Shown: piece after piece, positions 36,829-47,387 of the stretch
How positions within the stretch are numbered: the first letter of the stretch is position 1
Layout of the letters: every line of letters begins with the position of its first letter
Assembly: GCF_014529535.1 (NCBI RefSeq)
Contig: NW_023503374.1
Location: 6,510,001-6,574,000 of the forward strand
Source: Bradysia coprophila
Taxonomy: Eukaryota; Arthropoda; Insecta; Diptera; Sciaridae
Length of the DNA stretch: 64,000 nt
Direction of reading: 5' to 3'
Translations under genes and position numbers: made by a program
The notes under the pieces: model-generated
Database searches by the model: none
Seen by the model: only the letters and a program-made list of their open reading frames with translations
Told to the model about the DNA's origin: nothing

Positions 36829-38379
36829 GGGTAACTCCATGTTTGGTTGCGTTACAAATTTTGTTATCTGTGAAACATAAAGTTAATTGTGTTGGCTAAA
36901 TAGCCTCAATACAAACAACACACACTCTACGGATAATAGCGGCAGAGTAATAGCGGCAGAGTGGAAATTTTGCTTGATTTTTGCAAGTGGTTCCAGGTGG
37001 TTCCTGTGGTCCAATCGAAAAGTGATGTATGGAAGGTGTCCCTTATTTTTGATAATGAACAAGTCGTCCATTAGCCTGCCAAGTGTGACTTGTGTGATCG
37101 CAGAAGTCAGCGGTTAGTTGCGTTACACGTTTGTGACTTTTCAAAATATTTTCACCAAATAAAAACTTTTTTCTCCCTGAAATCACAGTTTAAGCTCAAT
37201 ATGACGTTGGTAGCCCAAAATTTGGGGTAGATTTGTCTATAAAAGTGATATTTTTCGGAGGTCATTAGCCAAGAATTTTTTTTCGCAATTGGTGGTTGTT
37301 ACTCAACAGAAAATGTTTCTTTGGCTCAAAACCGTTTAAAAAAATGGTTACAAAATTTTCGAAATAATCTCGACGAGTTAAAATTCGAGGATGACACTTA
37401 TCACCACTGGGAAGCTGTTTTCACCTACTACACTCATCCAACTAACCTGATTGACCCAAAGTTATTTTTCTCGTGAAGTCATATGCTGTAGCTTTCGAAT
37501 GACACCGATCTTCCGCTTTTATTTGAAAAAATGTAATTTCGGCAACGTTTGGGTCGAAGTGATTTTATCTTACTTCAAAGCAGAATGAACCAAAAATCTT
37601 TTAAAAATTTAATTTCGTGTCATTTGGAGCAATAGACCGTGTGCGATTTTGAGAAAAAAGTTTCATGTTTCAATAAAAAGAAGATTTACCATGAAAACCA
37701 TTGAAAAAAATATTTTAATTTTTTTATAGAAATTATTGAAAAATATTGTTGCCATCCCGATGCCATCCCACTTATTAGAATCTTAGTAAGAATCCAATTA
37801 GAATGAATTAGAATGGTTCGGATATCCTTTTAGTCTCATTCAAATTACAGCTTTTAAAGTGAGATATAAAATCAAGCAGACCTTTTTCAGATATTCTGTT
37901 TACACTTTTGTTCTACAGAATAATAATTTACATCAATTAAAAATAAATTATTTATACTGCACACGGTCTATTGTGGAATTATATAGTTCAGATCTACAGG
38001 AAAACAAATTTACAAAAATCATTTGAGATTTATTGAGAATATCTAGGAAAGCCGAATACGAACAAACGCTTTTTGGTCATATCTCCCCAAGACCTCATTT
38101 TACAATTTTCATTTTTCATATTGGTGTCAAACTACGCGTCTTGTCAATAGCTTTCAGCAAAAAAAAAGTTTAATGAAATCGGTTCAGGTTTCGTGAAATA
38201 AACTATAATTTTCAAAAATTTGCTAAAAACAACCATACATTTTTATGGTGGTATCTTCCCGAGATTTTCGGCCACCGACCTAATATGGGGCTTAAACGAC
38301 GCATCAAAAAAAGTTTGCCGAAATCGCTTTTCATTTGGTGAAAATATTTCGAACAGTCACAAATTAGCTGGAATTACCC
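36829..38379. mobile_element. DNA transposon family T2, copy 1 (GGGTAATTCC ends)
   Basis: Starts GGGTAACTCCATG and ends GCTGGAATTACCC, flanked by ATAT on both sides (36825-36828, 38380-38383). About 1.55 kb including a nested 344-bp insertion. It shares most of its length with 48482-49508. Around 37280-37476 the plus strand encodes a short conserved stretch (L-D-E-L-K-F-E-D-D, then F-T-Y-Y-T-H-P-T-N-L-I-D, then stop) also present in copy 2, so it derives from an element with a protein gene. A 4-bp duplication would fit Sola- or Chapaev-type elements, but the superfamily is not determined. Confidence 0.8.
37630..37973. mobile_element. Miniature element nested in T2 copy 1
   Basis: Perfect 15-bp inverted ends CAATAGACCGTGTGC and GCACACGGTCTATTG, 344 bp apart. 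It lies in a stretch absent from T2 copy 2, so it inserted after the copies separated. TGGA occurs just outside both ends (one base offset on the left) and may be the target duplication. Confidence 0.7.
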
Positions 38380-38782
38380 ATATATACGAAAAATCATTGG
38401 CTGAGTGTCGAAAATCGTTGATTACATAACATTTATTCAAAAACGTGAGGTAAAGTTAACTTTATTTCACAGCGTAAAAACGTTACCTCAATGTTTTGAA
38501 TAAAATACCTTACTTGACAGTGGAGCAAATGATGGATATAATACTTTTCTGTGTTTACCGTTCTAGGCTACGCCTCGATCGGTAAATTTCACTCAAGAAG
38601 AACCTCAACTTCGTTTCTTCAATGAATCGGAAAAGTTCTTCATTTCACTTCTCACTCCTCACTTATACAATCCGAGACAAAGTCCTATCATCAATTCTTC
38701 TAAAATAAAAGAAAAATATTTGCTGACGATAGAAGTATATAGTTTTGCTGATGTGTTAAGAACTTATCTCACATTTAATGAC

Positions 38783-38826
38783 TATATAGTTGGAACTTAA
38801 TTTGACTTGTGTCGTCGAATCAGTTA
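38783..38826 (+). promoter_or_regulatory. Candidate promoter of protease gene A
   Basis: TATATAG at 38783-38789 and an initiator-like TCAGTT at 38820-38825, just upstream of the ATG at 38847. The spacing (about 39 nt) is longer than ideal. The same block upstream of gene B reads CTATAGTT, a weaker TATA-like site, so the two genes may differ in expression. Confidence 0.4.
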
Positions 38827-38846
38827 GTTGTGAATCGCTTGCAATA

Positions 38847-40208
38847 ATGAAGCTGAAATTATTCGTGGTCTACTGTATTTTACAGTCAATTCACGGTTTT
38901 GATACCTCTGAGGAATTATGTAAGTCTTATCGACTTATGTTATTCGATTAAGTTTACTGAATTTTCGTTCTTACTCAGTTACTAAAAAGCTTAATATTTC
39001 AACAGACGATCCTTTCAAATCGGCCGTGCTTTATACTCTCGGTGGTCCAAATTCATCGAAATATCCATTCCAATGCTCAATACAGTCTAATGGAAAACAT
39101 TATTGCGGCTGTGCTGTGATTAATTCAAAGTTTGTCTTAACTGCCAGCCATTGTTTCGAGGAATATTCTCTAGAAAGTTCTACCATTTTGGTTGGATCAA
39201 ATGATTTGAATCGTGGTGGAACGCGCTATGAAATAGAACAGCTAATACCGTATGAGGACACCAAAGATAATCCCAATGACATTGCTCTTGTGAAACTAAC
39301 GGTACCTATTCAGTTCAACGAAAATGTTCGTCCAATCGAACTGGATGATAGAGAGGTTCCAGATGGCGCCGTAGTTCAACTAACTGGGTGGGGTAAAATG
39401 GAAGTAAGCCTAAACAGTTATTCCTAAGTTAATAGGTTGGTTGATTGTTGTGAACAAGAAAACTCGAGTTACCAAAGGTTCACCTTTATCGATTCAATAA
39501 CATTGAACTATGTACGGATTCTGGTGTATACTTTGACGATTTGGATTGTGATCCGCGCCTTCGACTTAGGATCACAATCACTCGTTAAAATGAACATTTG
39601 AACATAATATTTATTGTTACACCTACTCTCCAGCAACGACACGACACAACAATTTGTTGTTAACACTAAGACTAAATGCCTTGCTCTTACTGTCTTACGT
39701 AAATTGACCTAAGATTCTTCACTACAAGTCGATTGTAATTAAACGCCAGTACCCTAAACCAAAAAAATGTTTACAGACTAGAGGTGCTACCGATAACATA
39801 CAAAGTGTTGATGTAACTGTCCTTGCATTCGATGAATGTAAAAAAACAGTCGCGGGCGATGTCCTAATTGACGGCCACATGTGCACAAAAGGTGTAATAG
39901 GAATAGGTGCATGCAAAGTGAGTCGTTGAAATTTAAATATTTGAATTTGTTTGTTGACTGTAAACGGTTAAAAAGGGCGAGTCTGGAGACCCATTGACGT
40001 ATGGCAGAAAGCTGGTTGGAATCGTGAGTTTCGGAATTCCGTAAGTAATATTTTGAACAGTTTTTTTTATGACAGATTCGACAGTCGTTGCTTTCTCGCT
40101 GATAATATTTTTGTGCTTCATCCATTTAGATGCGGAATTGGTAGTCCCGATGTGCATTCTAAAGTTTCGTATTATTTTGATTGGATTAAGAAAAATTCTC
40201 AAATCTAA
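38847..40208 (+). CDS. Chymotrypsin-like (S1A) serine protease homologue A, altered catalytic-region residues
   Basis: Secreted S1A protein of 251 residues. Exons: 38847-38919, 39006-39403, 39777-39917, 39976-40040, 40130-40208, same phases as gene B. Signal peptide M-K-L-K-L-F-V-V-Y-C, then a short propeptide. The mature start reads T-L-G-G instead of I-V-G-G. Catalytic His is present (L-T-A-S-H-C), Asp present (N-D-I-A-L-V-K-L), and Ser lies in G-E-S-G-D-P where the consensus is G-D-S-G-G-P. Asp194 normally pairs with the new N-terminus on activation, so T-L-G-G plus Glu194 may weaken or abolish activation. The frame is intact, so it may act as a non-catalytic homologue. AATAAA at 40330. 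Confidence 0.88.
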
Positions 40209-40339
40209 CCAGCTAAACATATTTTTGATTCCACAACCTAATGGAATCACCACTCGTGAATCAGATTTAAAACTGTCTTAGGAAAGGATAACAAATTCAT
40301 CTTTTGCCTAGGTTGACTAGTTATAGAGCAATAAAATCG

Positions 40340-41289
40340 CTAATTTTATACAGTCAAGATGTTGGTTTTTACTTCGGGAAGTACCTAAATCAATCAATTA
40401 AAGTCTACTTTAGCAACTTTAAATAAGCGCATAACATCAGGTAAAGTGGCTCCATCATCAAGTTGTTTTCAAGCTTTAACTTGTCTATCTATATCAGGTA
40501 AATCTGAATCGTAACAGGTCAGACCTGATAAAAATCTAAATCGCATTAAATTACGCTGAGAGAGCAAAACGTTATCAAATTATAAGTCAAACGAGGTCGA
40601 TGATTCGATGAACTTCGCTTGTGAGCTTTGTGCTTTTATTTTTAATTTTTCTTTTTTGAAAAAGTCTCATTCTTCCAATACTCTCCCTAGCAACCAAACT
40701 ACAATTATTAAGGTGGTAACTACGTTTATGAATCACTGCTACTTTGTTCGCTCGTGTTGTTGTTGTTGTTTTTATGCCATATTAAAAATCAGCGTTTCTC
40801 AAACTTATTTTCCCCCCTAAATCGATTTTTTGAGAGAGTTTGGATGCTAGGAAGAGTATTGATTCTTCAAATCAAGTTACGAGTTTTGTTTCGAGAAAGT
40901 ATGTTGTAAACACAAAGGTGTATACAATACTCACTTTCTAAAATCTCTTACACACAGTGCGGAAAATGCACGCTTGAACTTATATTGAACCTCGCCTTCG
41001 CCTCGGATCAACACACTGAACACGACAATATCACTTTCCAACTTTTGTAAATAGTATAAATACTGTATTGACACTGCCTTTACACAAAGTAGCCTAATGA
41101 CTCAGTATTCTAGAAAAACTTTTCATGATACATGGATTCGGACCTGTGGACATTTCAGGAGAAATGCTTAAGCGTACAAATGTTGATTACAAATCAAACT
41201 TCCGACCTTCAGAACAACGGATACTCTGTCTCTATCACTGACAACTGGATCTTAAAGTTCTTTAAAAATGGCACAAAACACTTCGACAA
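40340..41289. other. Intergenic between protease genes, no gene
   Basis: Contains an AGGTCAGACCTGATAAAAAT-type repeat segment near 40490-40580 that resembles 35985-36045. The open frames at 40608-40820 and 41132-41320 have no recognisable content. Confidence 0.4.
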
Positions 41290-41669
41290 TGTGCCTCTGG
41301 CACCGATGTACAGTCCATAATCACTTCAATATTGGCGATGTTATATTTTGAACTGAAATTGCACGGTTCGTAAATTTCTTTCTTTTCGAGATCGACGGAG
41401 TTAAATGGTCAATGTCTGATTGTCGGGTCGATGATGAAATCTTTATTCGAGATTGGGTTATGTGCGAAAATATCAGCTCGTCTGCTGCCGCCGTTGATGT
41501 CCATACATGCAACTTCTTCCAAAACAATCCAGCCTCTCTCCCTGAGTTTCGTTGCTAAAAGGGACCTGATACTATGGTGGCGATTGTTACGTAAAGGCTC
41601 ACCACGCGGACATTTGCCAAGGATGTCGTAATGTTTCAAACTCGTCGCAACGGCCATTGCCTTGACCAT
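41290..41669 (-). pseudogene. Non-LTR retrotransposon remnant, frameshifted
   Basis: From 41669 the minus strand reads G-K-C-P-R-G-E-P-L-R-N-N-R-H-H-S-I-R-S, continuing to R-R-A-D-I-F-A-H-N and F-I-I-D-P-T-I-R before a stop. In another frame it resumes V-D-L-E-K-K-E-I-Y-E-P-C and N-I-E-V-I. This is the region just before and overlapping the segment kept at 36330-36617. A frame change and the early end mark it as dead. Confidence 0.6.
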
Positions 41670-41879
41670 ATCCAGGGTTTGTTCTTACTGGGAGGACGTT
41701 ACCCGTCATACATAATAAGACATATTTTGAAGGATGCACGCAATAAAAGAAAATATATTTGCTGACGATGAAAGTAGTTTCGCTGATGCGTTAAATACTT
41801 ATCTCACATTTAACGACTATAGTTGGAACTTAATTTGACTTATGTCGTCTAATCAGTTAGTAGTGAATCGATTGCAAAA

Positions 41880-43970
41880 ATGAAGCTAAAATTATTCGTC
41901 GTCTACTGTTTGTTACAGTCAATTCACGGTTTTGATAACTCTGAGGAATTATGTAAGTGTTATCAACTTACGTTATTCGATTAAGTTTACTGAATTTTCT
42001 TTATTACTCAGTTACTAAAAAGCTTAATATTTCAACAGACGATCCTTTCAAATCGGCCGTGCTTTATATTGTCGGTGGCCATAATGCATCGATACATCCA
42101 TTCCAATGCTCAATACAATCTAATCGAAAGCATTATTGCGGCTGTGCTGTGATTAATTCAAAGTTTGTCTTAACTGCCACCCATTGCTTCGAGGATCATT
42201 CTCCAGAAAGTTCTACCATTTTGGTTGGAACAAATGATTTGAATCGTGGTGGAATGCGCTACGAAATTGAAAAACTAATACCGTATGAGGATACCGAAGA
42301 AAATCCTAATGACATTGCTCTTGTGAAAGTAAAGGTACCGATTCAATTCAACGAAAATGTTCTTCCAATTGAACTGGATGATAAAGAGGTTCCAGATAAC
42401 GCCGTAGTGCAACTTACTGGATGGGGGAGAATGCAGGTAAGCCTATAGTTATTTCTAAGTTAATAGGGTGGGAAAATTTAAGTTTTTGAAAGAACCCGGT
42501 TCTATAATCGAGTAACTTGATGTTTTTGTACTTTCTGGCAACGTAGGCTACATAAATTTTCCTCTAATTACCATCCTCACAGTACCTTCCCTGGTAAAAA
42601 TTAAAGTCTCAAAAGTTTGAAATACGTAGTCTCACGGTCTCAAGTCCCATGTATTTTGAGACCATGAGACTACGTATTTCGAACTTTTGAGACTTTTATT
42701 TTTACTGGGGTTTATTGAACTACGTGTGGATTCTGCCTACAACTCAGAAAGATAATCTTTCTTGTAAGGTAAAAGTATGAGTTGTCAACTCTTGTTATCA
42801 CGCAATACCACATTGCCAATGAGAATGATGAGATTGTTAAAGCAAAAATTTTGTCGTTACGATTCGTTGTTCAAGGTCGTTCAACGTATATAAAAGATTG
42901 CAACTGCAACATTCAACATATTTTTCTCGATTCATTGATACTGTCAATAATTTATTTACTATTTATCTCCTCTATAAATAATAATCTGGGGCAGTTAATG
43001 ACTTTTTTCAAAACAAGTCTCCAGCAACGACACAACAAAAAAAATAAATTATTGTGTTGTGTCGATGCTAGAGAGCTCTTCAACGGACTTCAAGCATCAG
43101 TGGTACTCTAAATAGGGTACTCAAACTTGACAGTGTGCCCTCGGATTCTTCAACTCACGTCGGCTTTCATTTCATTTCATTTCATTTCATTTCATTTCAT
43201 TTCATTTATTTCAGTTTAAATGCGATTATAAATACAAAAAACATCTGCGTAGCTCTAGTGTGACGAAGTCAATTCGAAAGAGCTACGATTTTTAATTATA
43301 TGTCACCACATTCCTGCTAATCATTGTCTAATAAGGGGTCATTCATAAATGACGTCCACTACTTTTGGTCAGTTTTAGACCCCCCCTCCCCCCTCGTCAC
43401 GCAAAAGTGGTCAAATTTGACCCAATTTTGTATGGAGTGTCCGAAATCGTAGACCCCCCCCTCCCCCCTCAGTACCGGACGTCATTTATGAATGACCACT
43501 AACAGACTGTAGGAGAACGTTTCTTCTAAACAGAATTTTTTTCCAGGCTAGAGGTACTACACCCAATAAATTACAAGGTGTTGATTTAACTGTTCTGGCT
43601 TTCGATGAATGTAAAAAAACGGTCGTGGGCGATGTTCTAATTGACGGCCATATGTGCACAAAGGGTGTAATGGGAATAGGAGCATGCAAAGTAAGTCAGA
43701 AGACCTTTAAAAATTCAAAATCTGATCACTTACCGTTAAAAAGGGCGATTCGGGAGGTCCACTCACTTATGGTAAAAAACTTGTTGGAATCGTGAGCTTT
43801 GGAATTCCGTAAGTAATATTCTCAACGATAGTTTTTTGATAATGTGACAGTTTTTGATTGTTCGCTCAAAATATTTGTGACCCACATGTAGATGCGGAAT
43901 TGGAAACCCCGATGTGTACTCTAAAGTTTCCTATTATTTTGATTGGATTAAGAAAAACTCGCAAACCTAA
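41880..43970 (+). CDS. Chymotrypsin-like (S1A) serine protease B
   Basis: Secreted protease of 252 residues and close paralogue of gene A. Exons: 41880-41952, 42039-42436, 43547-43690, 43744-43808, 43892-43970. Signal peptide M-K-L-K-L-F-V-V-Y-C-L-L-Q; mature start I-V-G-G preceded by Tyr rather than Arg/Lys, so activation by a trypsin is not obvious. The triad is complete: T-A-T-H-C, N-D-I-A-L-V, G-D-S-G-G-P. Residue 189 by chymotrypsin numbering is Gly (G-A-C-K-G-D-S) and residue 226 is Asp (N-P-D-V-Y), the pocket arrangement known from crab collagenase. Intron 2 is 1.1 kb (373 bp in A) because repeats inserted. AATAAA at 44102. Confidence 0.92.
42589..42710. mobile_element. Hairpin miniature element in protease B intron 2
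   Basis: Arms CCCTGGTAAAAAT and ATTTTTACTGGGG, with matching inner segments AAATACGTAGTCTCA and TGAGACTACGTATTT. It is absent from the corresponding intron of gene A, so it inserted after the gene duplication. Confidence 0.7.
43085..43135. repeat. Fragment of the GCACTTCAAGCA element family
   Basis: Reads ACTTCAAGCATCAGTGG, then ACTCTAAATAGGGTACT and AACTTGACAGTGTG, the same order as in the element at 8324-8484. Only one end is present. Confidence 0.6.
43165..43208. repeat. (TTTCA)n microsatellite
   Basis: About eight to nine consecutive TTTCA units in protease B intron 2. A shorter run of the same unit is near 46465. Confidence 0.9.
43337..43497. mobile_element. Miniature element in protease B intron 2, polypurine/polypyrimidine interior
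   Basis: Inverted ends GGTCATTCATAAATGACGTC and its complement, 161 bp overall. The interior has two C-rich tracts (GACCCCCCCTCCCCCCTC) unlike the AT-rich surroundings. Such elements are familiar in insect genomes. It is not present in the gene A intron. Confidence 0.75.
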
Positions 43971-44107
43971 CCACACCACAGCAACATCTCATTCAGTTCT
44001 TGGAACGGAAGAAATAAATTATTTATGAAACTATATCCTTACATCTGATTGCTGCACCAAATTCATCTTTTGCCTATGTTGTCTTGTGTTCATCTTAGAT
44101 CAATAAA

Positions 44108-44819
44108 ATCGGTAATACAACTAAGATGTTCGTTTTTCTTTTTGGAAGTACCTATAAGCTTTCATGGCGCGCCTGATAAACCCGATAAAGTTAAATGGAT
44201 GTAAAGTTTACACTGTAAACGGCTCGTACACTTAAGCTCGATTAAACATGAATGATATACCAATGGTTCAAATACTCGCTACGAACGTTTATACATATTT
44301 TCATGTCAAAATGTCTTGAAAATTTATCAAATTATAACGTGGCGCAGTGTCGGAAATAAAATATGGAAAACAGAAGCCGAGCGTTCATAAATTAAACTCC
44401 ATATTGAATCCATTAGTAATTGAATTAAATCTTCATTAAACTTTGAAACACAAGACCGAGATGCTCGTTTCTTCCTTGTTGCTCTACCTTGCCTTTCATT
44501 ATACATATATCAATGTGGAATAAAGGATTGAAATTGGAAATAGGTGTTAAAGATAGTTGAATGCACGGATTCAAAAGCTCTTCAAGAACCAAAAGAATCC
44601 AAACATTGCATTGTAGGAAATTCTTAAAAAATCTATTCAACTGTTATCAAGGTTATAAAAACGAATATTATTATTTGAACAAGTTGTTTTCAATAAAAAA
44701 CTAGCACGAGTTGAAATATATAAAAAAAACTGCACGTGTCGAGTAACTTTATAGTTGGAAAACATATCTCAATTAAATTCCACATAGGTAACAACTACCG
44801 ATATAAGATTCGAAACAAA
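44108..44819. other. Upstream block of the small-protein gene duplication
   Basis: Segments such as AAGACCGAGATGCTC near 44450 and ATTATTTGAACAAGTTG near 44670 recur at about 46438 and 46600, upstream of the second small-protein gene. The block is therefore part of the duplicated unit. No gene of its own. Confidence 0.55.
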
Positions 44820-45310
44820 GCACTTCAAGCAAAATTGCATCTAATGACAGCTGCCAAGAAGAGTTTTGTACGAAACGTTTTTCCAAAAAAAAAATTACAG
44901 TGTCAGTTTGATACACATACACTGCGCTGTCCAGTTTCAATTATAGTATTTTAATGTGTAGGCATCCTGTACGTTGTATTTACATTGTCTGCGATGAGAA
45001 TGTAAATGAAACTTACATGTTAGACTTTTCGATGATTTACATGCTATGCGCGATCATTTACATGCGCTGGTCGGTCATTTTTCGATGATTTTGTTTATGT
45101 TTTCACTTCACACAAACCACGATATAAATTGGAATCTACACAGGCAGAACTATTTTTTGGTACACCTGCCATCGATAACATTAAGAAAACACTAAAATCA
45201 CACTGAATGTATTAATGAATGTACGCCACAAACATCGCACACATGTATTACTCATTTACATAGGCTCTGCTGTAATCTACTATAAAGTCCCACTCATGCT
45301 TGAAGTGCGC
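44820..45310. mobile_element. GCACTTCAAGCA element, larger copy
   Basis: Ends GCACTTCAAGCAAAA and TGCTTGAAGTGCGC, 491 bp. The interior includes GACAGCTGCCAAGAAGAG and TTACAGTGTCAGTTTG, related to the copy at 8.2-8.5 kb. It lies just upstream of the first small-protein gene, within 50 bp of its TATA box. Confidence 0.6.
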
Positions 45311-45357
45311 TGTTTGAAAACAAATTTCAGAAACTTGTTGCCGTGTCACAGTCACAC

Positions 45358-45366
45358 TATAAAAAG
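45358..45366 (+). promoter_or_regulatory. TATA box of small-protein gene 1
   Basis: TATAAAAAG, followed by CCTC, about 95 bp before the ATG. The same motif and spacing occur in front of gene 2, which supports function. Confidence 0.7.
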
Positions 45367-45460
45367 CCTCAAGAAAATCAAATTTTTTCGTGACAAGTAA
45401 TTTATCGTTTCTGATAATACAACCTTGTGGAAGAAAATTCGATTTTTTTAAAAAATCAAA

Positions 45461-46113
45461 ATGAAAACTATTGCATTCACACTTATTCTATCATCGTTAG
45501 CCATTATGCGCACATCCGGAAGTAAGTTAAGCTTTTTATCTGCCCGTAACAATAATTTCCCACTTATCACTCTAGAGCATTTTTGTTTAACTCTCGGCAT
45601 ATATGTTCTCGGCAGATAAAAATTTGTATGCACCTCTTGTCAAAATTGTTATCTAGACGTGTGGTCATTACGGTTCTCGCCATCGGCTCGACCAGCGATT
45701 TTGGCAAGACGTGCATAATCTTATATAATCTTCTTCAACTATTTCCGTAACATTAATGTATGGTTTCCAAACAAGGTACTTTATGTACTGAAATAGTCAA
45801 CGAACCAGTAGGTTGTCTGGCAGCGTGTGGTACATTCCCCTATGAATGCACTACTGATGGCATATGTATTTGCACTGGTCAGACCGAAGTGAATGGTAAA
45901 TTTACTTTTGTTGGTTTTTGTTAGTACACCTACTAAAAACGTTTAAAACTACGTTACGTAGGCACAAAGGTTGATCTCACATGTGAAAACGATGATTTCG
46001 CTACTGCTTCACAGTGTGGACTGTTATGTGTAGGACTGAATACTCTCAATCTTGGCATTATTTCGACTTCAAATTGTGATGGTAGCATATGCCATTGTGT
46101 CTATGGTCTTTAA
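45461..46113 (+). CDS. Small secreted protein with two CS-alpha-beta-like six-cysteine domains, copy 1
   Basis: 110 residues from exons 45461-45521, 45776-45895 and 45962-46113. The first exon encodes a signal peptide (M-K-T-I-A-F-T-L-I-L, ending about R-T-S-G). Each later exon encodes one six-cysteine module. Spacing in domain 1 is C-x9-C-x3-C-x6-C-x5-C-x-C (C24 to C53); in domain 2 it is C-x10-C-x3-C-x15-C-x4-C-x-C (C68 to C106). The C-x3-C plus C-x-C pattern is that of CS-alpha-beta peptides such as insect defensins. The mature protein is acidic with very few basic residues, unlike typical cationic antimicrobial defensins, so the function (inhibitor, effector, binding protein) is open. AATAAA at 46148. 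Confidence 0.8.
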
Positions 46114-46284
46114 GAGAACATTTTGTCTTGTGTTGATTGTGTCGAAGAATAAAAATAGTCAAAATTATAAGTATGCAATTTTTGTCTTATACCTTCACCT
46201 GTACAAATTCTTTGAGCGTGAGTCTGGTTGCTTAAAGTATCTTACAGATACGACGAGATAGTAAATCAGTAGTTTGTCAATGTA

Positions 46285-46378
46285 ATATGTAAAAAAAAAA
46301 CGGTTGTGGGCGATGTCTTAATTGACGGTCATGTGTGCAAGAAAGCTGTAAAGGGAATAGGAGCAGGTAATGTAAGTC
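46285..46378 (+). pseudogene. Protease exon 3 fragment
   Basis: Aligns with exon 3 of the two proteases from the Lys-Lys-Thr-Val stretch to the splice donor (K-T-V-V-G-D-V-L-I-D-G-H-V-C, then G-I-G-A-G, then GTAAGTCA). The second cysteine of the G-A-C-K motif is lost and an A-run is expanded upstream. No other exon is nearby. It sits just ahead of small-protein gene 2, as protease B sits ahead of gene 1. Confidence 0.8.
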
Positions 46379-46834
46379 AATAGAAGCGTATGAAATCGTT
46401 TCGTATGAAATTTAATCTGCATAAATCTTAGAAACGCAAGACCGAGAAGCCCTTCACCTCACTTTTCATTTCATTTCATTTCGTTATATCAAAGCGGGAA
46501 AAAGGACGCTGATGGAAAATCATAGGGAGCACGGATGGAAAAGCTCTTCGTAAATCAAAGCGATCAAGGCGATTCACTCGTCAAGGTGATATCAAGAACG
46601 AAAATTATTATTTGGACAAGTTGTTTTCAACGGAAAAATAGCACGACAGAATGGAAATTTATTTGTTTTTGTTGAAATGCAAACAAAGAAAAAAATTGCA
46701 TGACTTGAAAATGTCGAGTATAAATGCTGAAAAAAATATTTAAATAAATTTCCACATTATGTACTTAAAAGCTACTGTTATTTCAGATGCGAAAACAAAT
46801 TGCAGAAACGTGGTGGCGTCACACATCGTTCCAC

Positions 46835-46843
46835 TATAAAAAG
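46835..46843 (+). promoter_or_regulatory. TATA box of small-protein gene 2
   Basis: TATAAAAAG followed by CCTA, about 90 bp before the ATG, matching the site before gene 1. Confidence 0.7.
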
Positions 46844-46931
46844 CCTAAAATAGTTCATTTTCCAGTTAAAAGAGAATTATCGCTAATATAATAAGTTGGT
46901 GGAAAGGAATACGATTTAAAAAAAAATCAAA

Positions 46932-47387
46932 ATGAAGACTATTGCGCTCGGACTTATTCTACTATCGTTAGCAGTTATGCGCACATCTGGGAGTAAGTTA
47001 AACTGTTAATTAAAAAAAAAACTTTCCTAACATTCACTATATACATGGTTTCCAAACAAGGTCTATTATGCACTGAAGTATTAGGCGTACCACTAGGTTG
47101 TTTCCTAGCTTGCACTTCATTCCCGTATGAATGCGATGGTGATGGCAGATGTATTTGCACTGCTCAGAGCGAGTTGAATGGTAAATCTGCTTAGTTTTTT
47201 TCAGTGTAACCTACTCTAAATAACTATAACTACTTTACTTATAGTCAATATCGAATGCAATGCCAATGATACCCTTACATCTACAGCGTGTAGTGGGATA
47301 TGCGTAGACCTGGATTTACTCAATCTTGGTTCTATTTCGTCTTCAAACTGCGATGATGGCATATGCCATTGTGTCTATGATCTTTAA
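46932..47387 (+). CDS. Small secreted protein with two CS-alpha-beta-like six-cysteine domains, copy 2
   Basis: 107 residues from exons 46932-46992, 47061-47180 and 47245-47387, with the same intron phases as copy 1. Signal peptide M-K-T-I-A-L-G-L-I-L-L-S-L. All twelve cysteines are conserved with identical spacings in both domains, while the residues between them differ considerably (for example V-P-L-G-C-F-L-A-C against P-V-G-C-L-A-A-C). The pattern suggests selection on the scaffold. Introns are much shorter than in copy 1 (68 and 64 nt). AATAAA at 47454. Confidence 0.8.
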
